From the NCBI RefSeq assembly GCF_000419765.1, contig NZ_ATTQ01000003.1, forward strand, positions 124,001-188,000: a DNA stretch of 64,000 nucleotides, read 5' to 3'. This DNA comes from Rhizobium mongolense USDA 1844 (GTDB lineage: Bacteria > Pseudomonadota > Alphaproteobacteria > Rhizobiales > Rhizobiaceae). Below are positions 54,707 to 63,846 of the stretch, in pieces. Both the position numbers and the translations under genes were made by a program. How positions within the stretch are numbered: the first letter of the stretch is position 1; the number at the start of each line of letters is the position of its first letter. The notes under the pieces are model-generated. The model made no database searches. It was not told the origin of the DNA and was given only the letters and a program-made list of their open reading frames with translations.

Positions 54707-56118
54707 TGCAAGCCAACTCCTTCAGCACGGCGCGTTTATTGAGCGTCCTTTCCATAGTCGGCATGGCAGCTCTTACGTGCGCTCTTTCCGCGGCTTCCGC
54801 GTCGGCCGGTGAAATACTCTACAAGTGCGAGGGGCTCGAGGAAAAGTCTCCTCAGACTTCGATAGCAGTAAAGATGTATCAAGGTTATGGCGGCTGGTTC
54901 TTCCGCGAAGGCGACATGGAGAACATGTATGAGCTGTCTGCGGAAACGCTGGATGCATTCAAGGACGTGAACGACGCCCTGCGCCATCGAGGCATTCACC
55001 TCATTTTGGTGCCGATGCTGCCCCGTGGCATTGCCGGTGCGCAGTTTATCCCCAATGGCGGCATACTTTCTGACATGTTCTACGATCCGGCGTTCTCCGC
55101 CGAGCAGTTCCGAGCGATGGTTCAATCTTTGCGCGACGTCGGGATCGATGCAGTCGACATTACTAAAATCAAAGACACCAAACCGGACTTCGACTGGAGT
55201 GCCTATTATCTGAAGCGGGATATTCACTGGACGCCGGAGGGTGCGCAAGTTGTCGCCAAGGCTCTGGCGGAGAAGATCAGTGGCTTAGCTGGCGACATTA
55301 CTGACCCCATTGAGTTTAAGACTGAACTGACTGGCAAGGCCGCTCCGATACGCTTCAATATGGGCAAAGCGCTCAATGAGATTTGCCAAGAGAAGATCCC
55401 TACTGAAAGCGTCACCGGCTATTCGACCAAGCGCAACGTCGACAACTTGGATGCCCTGCTGACCGAGGGCGACACGCCGGGCCGAGAACTCGTTCATGTC
55501 GTCGGCACGTCCTTTACTGATGAGCGGATGGATTTCAACTTCAACGGCTTCCTTCGGGAAGCCCTGAAGCACGATTTATCTGGCTTCTCGATTGCTGGCG
55601 GTGGTTTGACGCAGTCGATTTACGGCTGGACGCAGAACGCCAATGGGTTGGCCAAGAAGCCTGAAATACTGGTATGGGAATACTCGGATCTCCAGTCGGT
55701 GCTGCGAAGCGTGGACTATGTTGACGAGGCGATCGTTCCTGCAATTGTCGGTGATTGCGACGGTAAATTAAAGCTTGCCGAGAAGACGTTTGATGAGACC
55801 GATACGGTTGATCTTGATCTGCCTGCGTTGGTTGGCAAGGCATCCGATCATTACCTCGCCTACACGTTTACCAACAAAGCACTGATCGGGTTCCAGTCGA
55901 GCTATAGCTACGCAAATGGTCCCGCCAAGAAGGTTTCCTTCGAAAATCCGTCGCGCGTGAGCGGACTTGCCAAGCTTTATCAGGCGCTCCCCGGGGGGAC
56001 GCGGAATGCACCTGTCCATGTTCGCCTCGAGATTGAGGGAGCGGCAAAATCGGCGGGCTCGGTGAAACTGTGCCGTTACCCAGAACGCATTTTCCAGAAT
56101 GCGGCAACGTCCAATTGA
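54703..56118 (+). CDS. algX: AlgX, alginate O-acetyltransferase
   Basis: The protein has 471 residues (474 in P. aeruginosa). After a signal peptide ending ASASAGE, the SGNH-like domain carries Asp173 and His175 in KRDIHWTPEG and the nucleophile Ser270 in VVGTSFTDE, equivalent to Asp174, His176 and Ser269 of P. aeruginosa AlgX. A C-terminal carbohydrate-binding domain (about residues 345-460) follows. It transfers acetyl groups to the polymer in the periplasm. It starts within the stop of the preceding gene. Confidence 0.93.
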   Translation: MMQANSFSTARLLSVLSIVGMAALTCALSAASASAGEILYKCEGLEEKSPQTSIAVKMYQGYGGWFFREGDMENMYELSAETLDAFKDVNDALRHRGIHLILVPMLPRGIAGAQFIPNGGILSDMFYDPAFSAEQFRAMVQSLRDVGIDAVDITKIKDTKPDFDWSAYYLKRDIHWTPEGAQVVAKALAEKISGLAGDITDPIEFKTELTGKAAPIRFNMGKALNEICQEKIPTESVTGYSTKRNVDNLDALLTEGDTPGRELVHVVGTSFTDERMDFNFNGFLREALKHDLSGFSIAGGGLTQSIYGWTQNANGLAKKPEILVWEYSDLQSVLRSVDYVDEAIVPAIVGDCDGKLKLAEKTFDETDTVDLDLPALVGKASDHYLAYTFTNKALIGFQSSYSYANGPAKKVSFENPSRVSGLAKLYQALPGGTRNAPVHVRLEIEGAAKSAGSVKLCRYPERIFQNAATSN

Positions 56119-56135
56119 AGAATGGTGATGAGATC

Positions 56136-56798
56136 ATGAAACGCAAAATCCAAGCAAGCCATATTGCACTCGTCTTGGGAGCCTCCGTGGGCACCTTCTC
56201 GACGCAAGTGCTGGCAAACGACGCCGGCCTCTATGATGCGCCGATCCCGGCCGACAAAAGCCTCGTTCGCTTCCTTAATGTGAAGTTGAAGAACGGAGTG
56301 AGCCTCGACTTCTCGGGACAGAAGTTCGACGTCGATCCGGTCGCATTGTCGAATTATCGGCTGATCGCCAACGGCTCCTACAAAATTTCCGACGATGCGA
56401 GCTCCACCGAGGCTAAGCTCGAGCCCGGCAAATTCTACACCGTGGCGGTCGGCGCGGACGGCGCCGGGCAAAAAGGCATCGTGGTTATTCCCGACAAGGA
56501 GGTCGAAAATCCCTCCAAGTCAGCTTTGAGCTTCTACAATTTCTCGACAAAGCCGGCCAACCTGTCGCTGCTCCTCAACGGCGACAGCAAGGTGCTGTTC
56601 AAGGATCTTGCGCCGGCCGGCATGGCATCCAAGGAGCTGCCGGTCATCGACATCGGCTTGGCAGTCTCTGAGGGGGACAGGAAGGTCACCGAGCTAGAGA
56701 AGGTTTCTCTGACCGCAAAGGACAGACAGAACGTCGTTGTCGTTGAGACGCCGAACGGTCCGGCCGGTTTCTTGGCAGCGACGGGCATCGACCGATAA
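56136..56798 (+). CDS. algF: AlgF, alginate acetylation adaptor
   Basis: The protein has about 220 residues, with a signal peptide ending VLANDAG. The mature protein opens AGLYDAPIPADKSLVRFLNV, matching the first AlgF domain, and holds a second similar domain (SALSFYNFSTKPANLSLLL). AlgF is a periplasmic protein needed for O-acetylation that hands acetyl groups on with AlgI, AlgJ and AlgX. I chose the ATG at 56136 because the signal peptide starts there. The longer frame would overlap algX. Confidence 0.88.
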   Translation: MKRKIQASHIALVLGASVGTFSTQVLANDAGLYDAPIPADKSLVRFLNVKLKNGVSLDFSGQKFDVDPVALSNYRLIANGSYKISDDASSTEAKLEPGKFYTVAVGADGAGQKGIVVIPDKEVENPSKSALSFYNFSTKPANLSLLLNGDSKVLFKDLAPAGMASKELPVIDIGLAVSEGDRKVTELEKVSLTAKDRQNVVVVETPNGPAGFLAATGIDR

Positions 56799-56837
56799 TT
56801 TCGAAACGGATGGGGCACGAGAGTGGGGACGAGTAGA

Positions 56838-59690
56838 GTGCGCAAATTTCATTTTCATCAGTCTTTAGTCGCTGCCGTCGCGGTTGTGGCCGCTTCGGCC
56901 GGGTTTGCGACCGCAGTCCGGGCCGACAATCCGGCAATCCCGCTCGACCCTCCGAATCTCGATTACAAGGCTGTGTGCAAGCCTGTAACCAATCAGGCGG
57001 CGCGCGTGAAACTCGACCGGGATTGGACGAAGGGCCCGATCAGCGACATCAACCTGCCATCGCAGGATGTCGTTGCTCTTGCCCTCGAATACAGTCGGGG
57101 CAGCGAGCGGGTGCAGAAGTCGCCTGCCGTGGCCGAAGAACTCTTGCGCGCCGGCCTGAAGAAATATCCGGCTCGCCGCGACATCTTCCTCATTCCGCTC
57201 GCACGCGTGCTGATGGCGAACGGCTCAACTGTCGACGAACTTCGGGAAGCGGAGTCCTATCTACTCGATGCCTATGGTTCGGGCAGCACCCGTGCGGCTT
57301 TCGCGCTGGGCCAGCTCTATGGCGACGATGGCCCGAGCGAGATGCGTGATCTGACCAAGTCGCGCTTCTACTTAGAAAAGTCGGCGCTGGCATCCGACCC
57401 GCAGGGGATGATCGAATATGCGCGCATCATCACTCTCGACCCGCAGGCTGCGGACGATCAGAAGAAGAGTGCAGTGACCAACGCCCTTCTCGGGCTCGTG
57501 GCGCAGGTCAAGCAGGGCGATTGCTCGGCTCTGAACCAGATCGGCTTTCTCTATCTGCGCGGCAACCTCGTCAGCAAGGAGGTCGAAACCGCGCTCAAGT
57601 GGCTAGAAGCCTTTGCTAAGACCGGTGATCCGAAAACGGCGCAGAACCTGGCCGAACTTTACCGCTCGAACCAGATCGACCAGATCGACATCCAGAAGTC
57701 AGTGAGCTATCTCAAGCAAGCTGCCGAAGGAGGAATGTCGTCGGCCCAGTTCAGCCTCGGCAAGGCTTATGCGACCGGCATCTCGGTGGGGCAGGACCTC
57801 ACGCTGGCCGTGAAGTATTTAGGCGCGGCCGCCGAGGCCGGGCTTCGCCCGGCAGACGAGTGGTTGGCTCGAATCTATTCGGGTGAATTCGGCGGTGACC
57901 GCAACGACGCGAAGGCGAAAACGTATTTCGAGCGCGCCATGCAGGCCCCGGACCGTTCGGAAGATGTGCCTGTGCAATATGGCGAGTTTCTTGCCAATAG
58001 CGGTGCCTCAAAGGACGACATCGAGAAGGCGCTGAAGATCCTGCAGGCTGCCGCCGCGGCTGGCTCCTCCGATGCCAGCGACGAGATCGGCAAGATCTAC
58101 CTGGAGATGGGCAGGAAGGATCCCAACTACCTGAATAAAGCCATGCAGTTCTTCAACGAAGCTGCCGTGGCCGGGAATTCTGACGGTGCGGCGAAACTCG
58201 CCGGCATGTTCGCCTGCGGACAGGGCGCGCCGATCTCAGTGGAATTGGCAAACGACTGGCGCCACAAGGCGGCGATCTTCGGATCGGTCTATTCGATCTA
58301 TGTTACAGGCCTGAACATGCTCACCAAGGCGGACAAGGCTGATCGCGCCAAGGGGCGCGTTTATCTCCAGCAGGCGGCCTTCAAGGGCAGCCCAGATGCA
58401 ATCGGCTATGTCGTCGCCCGCTGGGAGACCGGTACCAACAGCTTTGAGCAGAATCCGGAAGCTGCGCAGCGACTGCTCCTTTTCGTCTCCTCGCTGCATG
58501 ACAAGGAGCAACAGCGCTTGGCGCAGTTGTCGATCATCAGCAACCGCTTCGACGTCGCGACCAAGCTCAGCGACAAGCTCGTCCAGATCGCCTCCCTCGA
58601 TCCGGTGATCGAGACAGGTGACCCGGATGCGCTGATGCTGAAAGCCCAACTCTTGCAGCGAGCCGGGCAGGCGACGCCGACGACGCTCAACGACATCTAC
58701 AAGAAACTTGCCGAAATGGGCGATCCGCGAGGCATGCGGGAATATGGCAAGATCCTTCTGGCGGACTTGTCGCAGGACTCCGCGACCGGACGTGCATGGC
58801 TGCAGAAGGCGGCCGATGCCGGTGACTTCAAGGCGAAGATCTCACTCGTCGATCCCGGGGACCCAAACGCGCTGCAGGATCTGGCAAAGATGACCGCTGC
58901 GGGCGAGGCGTGCTCGGTCGATGCCATGGTTAACGTGGCTCGTGTTTATTCGACGTTGCCTGATCCCCAGGCCAAGACCTTGGCACGCTATTGGCTGTCG
59001 TTGGCCGAGAGTATGTCCGATCAGGATGCCGACGACTTGTACGCGGTCGGCGCAGCATTCCGCGATGGCGTGGACGGCGTGGACAACCGTGCCAAGGCAG
59101 AAGGCTTCTTCCTGCGTTCCTATGCGCTCGGACGCATCTCCGTCCTACGTGACTTGGCCGAAGGCCATCTGCAGGGCATGTGGAGCGTTTCCTCCACCGA
59201 AAAGGCCAAGGAAGAGCTGCTTACGCTCTATGGCTCCGGCGACAAGGATGCGGCTAACAAGCTGATCAGCGAGATTGCCGACGAACGCATCGCGTCGACG
59301 CCGGCCGAAGTGAACGAGCTTCTGATTTTCCTCGGGCCGGACATCAGCGCTCCGGGCAAGTATCTGCTGAAGATCGCGCGCCTCAATATCGACGGCAAGT
59401 TGGGGAGCCGAGATGATGCCATGGCCATTCGTTGGTTGACAGTTTCGGCTGGGGCCGGAGAGCCATATGCCATGTATCGCCTCTATCAGGCCTATTTCTT
59501 CGGCAACGGCGCGGCAAAGGATACCACCAAGGCATTCGATTGGCTGACCAGGTCGGCGGAAGCCGGCAACTCCAAGGCTGCCCGCGAGTTGGCCGTCGCT
59601 TACAAGGTCGGCGTTGTCGGACTGGATCCCGATGCTGGCAAGGCTGCCTATTGGGACAGCAAATACAAGACCCTGTCTACGGGGCAATGA
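56838..59690 (+). CDS. Second large periplasmic Sel1-repeat protein
   Basis: The protein has about 950 residues. A signal peptide (SLVAAVAVVAASAGFATAVRA) is followed by many Sel1-like repeats, for example AAFALGQLYGDDGPSEMRDL, SAQFSLGKAYATGISVGQDL, GAAAEAGLRPADEWLARIYSG and AMYRLYQAYFFGNGAAKDTTKA near the end. GTG starts at 56823 and 56838 are both in frame; I prefer 56838, which has GGGGA eight bases upstream. With the protein at 51689 and the AlgK-like lipoprotein at 62443, it makes three repeat scaffolds in one operon. It probably organises the periplasmic alginate complex. Confidence 0.82.
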   Translation: MRKFHFHQSLVAAVAVVAASAGFATAVRADNPAIPLDPPNLDYKAVCKPVTNQAARVKLDRDWTKGPISDINLPSQDVVALALEYSRGSERVQKSPAVAEELLRAGLKKYPARRDIFLIPLARVLMANGSTVDELREAESYLLDAYGSGSTRAAFALGQLYGDDGPSEMRDLTKSRFYLEKSALASDPQGMIEYARIITLDPQAADDQKKSAVTNALLGLVAQVKQGDCSALNQIGFLYLRGNLVSKEVETALKWLEAFAKTGDPKTAQNLAELYRSNQIDQIDIQKSVSYLKQAAEGGMSSAQFSLGKAYATGISVGQDLTLAVKYLGAAAEAGLRPADEWLARIYSGEFGGDRNDAKAKTYFERAMQAPDRSEDVPVQYGEFLANSGASKDDIEKALKILQAAAAAGSSDASDEIGKIYLEMGRKDPNYLNKAMQFFNEAAVAGNSDGAAKLAGMFACGQGAPISVELANDWRHKAAIFGSVYSIYVTGLNMLTKADKADRAKGRVYLQQAAFKGSPDAIGYVVARWETGTNSFEQNPEAAQRLLLFVSSLHDKEQQRLAQLSIISNRFDVATKLSDKLVQIASLDPVIETGDPDALMLKAQLLQRAGQATPTTLNDIYKKLAEMGDPRGMREYGKILLADLSQDSATGRAWLQKAADAGDFKAKISLVDPGDPNALQDLAKMTAAGEACSVDAMVNVARVYSTLPDPQAKTLARYWLSLAESMSDQDADDLYAVGAAFRDGVDGVDNRAKAEGFFLRSYALGRISVLRDLAEGHLQGMWSVSSTEKAKEELLTLYGSGDKDAANKLISEIADERIASTPAEVNELLIFLGPDISAPGKYLLKIARLNIDGKLGSRDDAMAIRWLTVSAGAGEPYAMYRLYQAYFFGNGAAKDTTKAFDWLTRSAEAGNSKAARELAVAYKVGVVGLDPDAGKAAYWDSKYKTLSTGQ

Positions 59691-59760
59691 AGAGCCTTCC
59701 AGCCTCGGTCGTGGAGATCGGGGCTGGGAGCGAGACGACGCAACGAAATGAACCGAGTGA

Positions 59761-60870
59761 ATGGCAATGGTCGAGCTTTCGAGATTTAGCCTCCTGGCGA
59801 GTGCCCTTATCGTGGTGGGCACAACGCAGGCCGTTCAGGGCGCCACATTGATGGTGCCCTTCGAACTGGCAAGGCATATCGCGAAGAACAATGGCAAGAA
59901 GACCTGCACGGTCAGCCCACCGGCACCGGTGATTTCACTCAGTCTTTCCAGCATCTATGAGGATGACGACGAGAGCCACTCGACGATCGATCCGCAACAG
60001 AAGGAACGCTACGACAAGGCGATATCCCAGACGCGCCAATTCGCTGCATTCGTTACAAAGTATGCGAGCAACTATACCGAGACAGATGGTAACCGGCTGG
60101 ATGCGGCAAGCTGTGCCCTGAAGGCGCTGGACAGTTGGGCGCGGGCCGATGCGCTTTCGGATTTGAAGACGCGCCAGAGCTATCTGAGCACGACGCGAAT
60201 TCTGGCCGGCGCCGCCCTGGCCTATGTTCAAGTTCGCCCTGCTGCGGCGCTGCTCCAGTTCGATACCGGTGCCATCGAGAAGTGGCTTGACAGTCTCGCC
60301 GACCGGACGATCCCCGTCTATACGGAATCGGGCGACCGCAACTCTAACAAACAGAATCATCGCTACTGGGGCGGGTTTGCCGTGACCGCGGTCGGAGTTG
60401 CGATCGGGCGCAAGGACTTCCTGGATTTCGGCTTCGAGAGCTACAAGCTCGGCGTTTGTCAGGTGACGGCCGACGGCGCGCTGCCCCTCGAACTCATGCG
60501 CAAGAAGAAGGCGCGCGACTACCACCTCCATGCCGCGGGGCCTCTCGTGATGATGGCCTCGCTTCTGCAGGCCAACGGATACGATGCGCTGTCGCAATGC
60601 GACAACGGCCTGGAGAGACTGGCGCACTTCGCCTTGGGTTCAATCAACGACCCGTCGAAGATGGAGATGCTGGCGGGAGAACCGCAGGTCAATCTGCCGC
60701 GCGACAAGAACGGCCTGATCCGTCCTGATCGCATCGCCTGGCTGGATGCCTACCTGCATTATTATCCAGAGGACAGAAAGGTTTACGGGAAGCTGTTCGA
60801 AGGGGCGTTGTTCTCCTCGAATCTCGGAGGGCGCGTCAGCGTTCTCTACAACCTATCGGAACGAGACTGA
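59761..60870 (+). CDS. algL: Alginate lyase AlgL (PL5)
   Basis: The protein has 369 residues. A signal peptide (LLASALIVVGTTQAVQGA) precedes a PL5 domain. The catalytic Asn199-His200 pair lies in NKQNHRYWGGFAVTAVG, close to His202 of P. aeruginosa AlgL, and the Tyr region is KKARDYHLHAAGPL. The first Asn of the usual NNH motif is Gln here. Periplasmic AlgL clears misguided polymer during alginate export. It follows the Sel1 gene by 70 bases and precedes the phosphohexomutase gene. Confidence 0.9.
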   Translation: MAMVELSRFSLLASALIVVGTTQAVQGATLMVPFELARHIAKNNGKKTCTVSPPAPVISLSLSSIYEDDDESHSTIDPQQKERYDKAISQTRQFAAFVTKYASNYTETDGNRLDAASCALKALDSWARADALSDLKTRQSYLSTTRILAGAALAYVQVRPAAALLQFDTGAIEKWLDSLADRTIPVYTESGDRNSNKQNHRYWGGFAVTAVGVAIGRKDFLDFGFESYKLGVCQVTADGALPLELMRKKKARDYHLHAAGPLVMMASLLQANGYDALSQCDNGLERLAHFALGSINDPSKMEMLAGEPQVNLPRDKNGLIRPDRIAWLDAYLHYYPEDRKVYGKLFEGALFSSNLGGRVSVLYNLSERD

Positions 60871-60903
60871 CACTTAATTGCCTTTTGCTTCAAGGAGGCT
60901 GGT

Positions 60904-62334
60904 TTGAGCCTGAAATTTGGTACGAGTGGATTGCGCGGGCTATCTGTGGACCTGAAGGGGAAGCCCTCCTTCGTCTATTCGGCAGCGTTTGCAACCTTTC
61001 TGTTGCGGAACCGGATCGCAAGAGCGGGCGATCGCGTTCTGGTCGGCTATGATTTCCGCGACTCCAGTCCGGCGATCGCCGCGAACGTCAAATTGGCGCT
61101 TGCTGCACAGGGCCTGCAGCCGATCGATTGCGGCAATCTGCCTACGCCCGCGCTTGCCTTTTACGGGATCCGCACGGGCGCTGCGTCGATGATGATCACC
61201 GGCTCGCACATTCCGGCCGATCGCAATGGCATTAAATTCTACCTGCCTGATGGAGAAATTGACAAAAATCACGAGCAGGGAATTTCCGCGATCGCCCAGG
61301 AACTGGTCGATTTGGAGCTGCCTGTCGCGACGGATTCGGCAAAGGAAACCGACGGGGCGGCGGATGCCGTGTCGCTGTTCATGGACCGTAACAAGACCTT
61401 GCTGCCGCAAAGTGCCCTTTCCGGTATGCGGGTCGGCGTCTACCAGCATTCGACGGTTGCCCGCGACATGCTAAGCGAGATCCTGAACTATTACGGGGCC
61501 GAGGTGTTCGATCTAGGCCGATCCGAAGTCTTTATTCCGGTCGATACGGAAGCCGTCTCCGCTCAAACCATCGCGGCGTTGCAACAGTGGGCCACCGAGC
61601 TTCGCCTCGACGCGATCGTATCGACCGATGGCGATGGTGACCGGCCCCTGATCGCCGACGAGACCGGCACGCCGATCAACGGAGATATATGCGGCCTAAT
61701 CGCGGCCCGCTTTCTCGGCGCCGATGCGATTGTCACGCCGATCACCTCCAACTCGGGCATAGAAGCCCTTGGCAGTCATGTCGTCCGTACCAAGGTAGGT
61801 TCCCCCTTCGTGATTGCCGGAATGCAAGAATCGTTGAAGGCACACCAAGGCGTCGTTGGTTTCGAAGCCAACGGCGGGACGCTGACCGGTTCCTCCTTTC
61901 CGGTGGCATCAGGCTTGTTCGAGCCTTTGCCAACGCGTGACGCGTTCCTGCCCATTCTGGCCGTGCTCGCCACGGCGGCGGCTACCGGCCGGGCGCTGTC
62001 CAAGCTGAAACTGGATCTCGGTCTGCCGTTCACAGCTGCCGATCGGTTGGAGAATTTTGCGACCGAGCGGAGTGCCGCATTGATGGCCTGGCTGCGCGCC
62101 GATGACGCTAATCTTGAACGCTTCACTGCCCCGCTGGGGCAGGTTTCGGGGATCAGCGAGCTCGACGGACTGCGGGTGACTTTGAGCAACGGCAGGATCG
62201 TCCATTTCAGGCCGTCTGGGAATGCTCCGGAGATGCGCTGCTATGTCGAGGCCGGCAGCGCCGAGGAGACGGCGCAGGTGCTTGATACAGGGTTGGGATT
62301 GTTGCGCGGCTTCGACGCACCTGATCGGTGCTGA
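60904..62334 (+). CDS. Phosphomannomutase / phosphoglucomutase-family enzyme (AlgC role)
   Basis: The protein has 476 residues. The alpha-D-phosphohexomutase fold shows its four site motifs in order: the phosphoserine loop TGSHIPADRNG, the metal loop STDGDGDRP, the sugar loop FEANGG and the phosphate-binding RPSGNAPEMR. In Pseudomonas AlgC is encoded away from the alginate operon. Here a mutase is embedded in it and would supply mannose-1-phosphate to AlgA. The start is a TTG with a strong AAGGAGG five bases upstream. Phosphoglucosamine mutase is less likely because of the operon context. Confidence 0.9.
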   Translation: MSLKFGTSGLRGLSVDLKGKPSFVYSAAFATFLLRNRIARAGDRVLVGYDFRDSSPAIAANVKLALAAQGLQPIDCGNLPTPALAFYGIRTGAASMMITGSHIPADRNGIKFYLPDGEIDKNHEQGISAIAQELVDLELPVATDSAKETDGAADAVSLFMDRNKTLLPQSALSGMRVGVYQHSTVARDMLSEILNYYGAEVFDLGRSEVFIPVDTEAVSAQTIAALQQWATELRLDAIVSTDGDGDRPLIADETGTPINGDICGLIAARFLGADAIVTPITSNSGIEALGSHVVRTKVGSPFVIAGMQESLKAHQGVVGFEANGGTLTGSSFPVASGLFEPLPTRDAFLPILAVLATAAATGRALSKLKLDLGLPFTAADRLENFATERSAALMAWLRADDANLERFTAPLGQVSGISELDGLRVTLSNGRIVHFRPSGNAPEMRCYVEAGSAEETAQVLDTGLGLLRGFDAPDRC

Positions 62335-62442
62335 ACAAGGGATAAGGCTGGCCTGACGCGGCCTTGGTGGTGGTTTGGATCTGCCAACGTGATCGGTTAG
62401 GGCCGCCGTTGGATGCATTTGAGGGGCAAGGGTGGACTGACA

Positions 62443-63831
62443 ATGAAGAAGATGATGAGTTTGAGTAAGGCGCTGGTGGTGGGAACCATGGCGATCTCAG
62501 CGGCCGCGTGCACGAGTTCGCCTAAGTTTGCTTATGACGACGCCAAGGCCCAGATCGGTTACGAGAAGGCGGGCTTCAAGTGGCGCCGTGATCCGGAACA
62601 GTTGCTGGCCTTTGCTGCGCAGCATGCGAAGGCACAGGAAGACGTAGTCCGCTACAACCGCGCCTATGGCAATCTGGTGCGCGGTCGCGGCAAGAGCCAG
62701 GAGGCCTATGCCGCTTTCGAGCGCGCTGCACTTGCCGGCGATGCCAGCTCCGGCCGCCGCCTCGTCAAGGGCCATCTCGACGGGGTCTATCGTCCGGCAA
62801 ACGTCCCCATGATCGCCCATTCGGTCTATCTGCCGCTGACAGCGGACAAGTCCGACGCAAACACGCGGCTGCTCCTGGCGCAATTGCTTGACAGCGGCGA
62901 GATCCGGGGCGGGGAATTCCGCACCGCGGACGCCTGGCTCGACGAAGCTGCGGCCGCGGGTGCTACCAAGGCATTCCGTGAACTCGCCGAGCGGGCTGAG
63001 AAGTCCGGCAATGTCGCGCTTGCCTCCGATTACTATTATCGGGCGGACAAGACGTCGAAGGCAGATCGTGCCCTGCGCCAGGCGCGGGTTTACTATCTCG
63101 GCCTCGAGGGTGGACCCAACCCGAAGCTCGGTCACGCCTGGCTCGAACTGGCGCGTAAGCTCGACAAGCAGGGCGCTGGCCAGCTGGCTGCGCGCATCTA
63201 TCGCACCACCTTGGGCGGGCGTGATGGCTCCTACCTGATCAGCGTTGCTACGACCGCCGGCGTCAACGTCCTGTCGCGAGAACAATTGCTGGAAGCCTAT
63301 CGCAGTGCCCAGACCAATGCGGACCGGGCGAAGATCCTCGAACCGCTGAAAGCAGCGGCGCGTAATAACGATCCCAATGCGTCCTATGAACTGGCCGCCA
63401 TCTACATCAGCACGCGCGGCGAGCCGAGCGAGATCAACAGCCTCCTCGTCAAGGCCTATTCCAAGGGCAAGCCTGAGGCCTTGGACCTGATGATCTCGCA
63501 GCTGATGCGGGCGGAAGCCGGGCAGAAGGCCGCGGATATCCTGTTCGACGGTGTCGTCAAGGCGGCGCAGAAAGGCAATGTCGAGGCCGCCCGATCGCTA
63601 AGCTCGCTTTACCGCATCGGTGGGTTCAAGGCTGCTAATCGCGAAGAGAGCCGCACGTGGCTGCAGCGGGCAGCCGACGCGGGCGACGCCAAGTCGCAAT
63701 ACGAACTCGGCGTCGATCTCTACGAGAATGGTGGCAATCCGCAATCCAAGCAGATGGCGCTGCAATATCTCAACATGGCAGCTGGGCAAGGTGACCTCTT
63801 CGCCCTGACCTATCTCAAATCCAAGACGTAA
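62443..63831 (+). CDS. algK: AlgK-like Sel1-repeat lipoprotein
   Basis: The protein has about 462 residues, close to AlgK of P. aeruginosa (475). A lipoprotein signal ends AISAAAC before TSSP. Sel1 units follow, for example AYAAFERAALAGDASSGRRLVKGHLDG, ARNNDPNASYELAAIYIS and LQRAADAGDAKSQYELGVDLYENG. I chose the ATG at 62443 because the lipoprotein signal starts there. AlgK is an outer-membrane lipoprotein that helps place the AlgE porin and binds AlgX. The identity rests on length, lipobox and context, since Sel1 sequences alone are not diagnostic. Confidence 0.75.
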   Translation: MKKMMSLSKALVVGTMAISAAACTSSPKFAYDDAKAQIGYEKAGFKWRRDPEQLLAFAAQHAKAQEDVVRYNRAYGNLVRGRGKSQEAYAAFERAALAGDASSGRRLVKGHLDGVYRPANVPMIAHSVYLPLTADKSDANTRLLLAQLLDSGEIRGGEFRTADAWLDEAAAAGATKAFRELAERAEKSGNVALASDYYYRADKTSKADRALRQARVYYLGLEGGPNPKLGHAWLELARKLDKQGAGQLAARIYRTTLGGRDGSYLISVATTAGVNVLSREQLLEAYRSAQTNADRAKILEPLKAAARNNDPNASYELAAIYISTRGEPSEINSLLVKAYSKGKPEALDLMISQLMRAEAGQKAADILFDGVVKAAQKGNVEAARSLSSLYRIGGFKAANREESRTWLQRAADAGDAKSQYELGVDLYENGGNPQSKQMALQYLNMAAGQGDLFALTYLKSKT

Positions 63832-63846
63832 CGGGAGTATTGGCGA

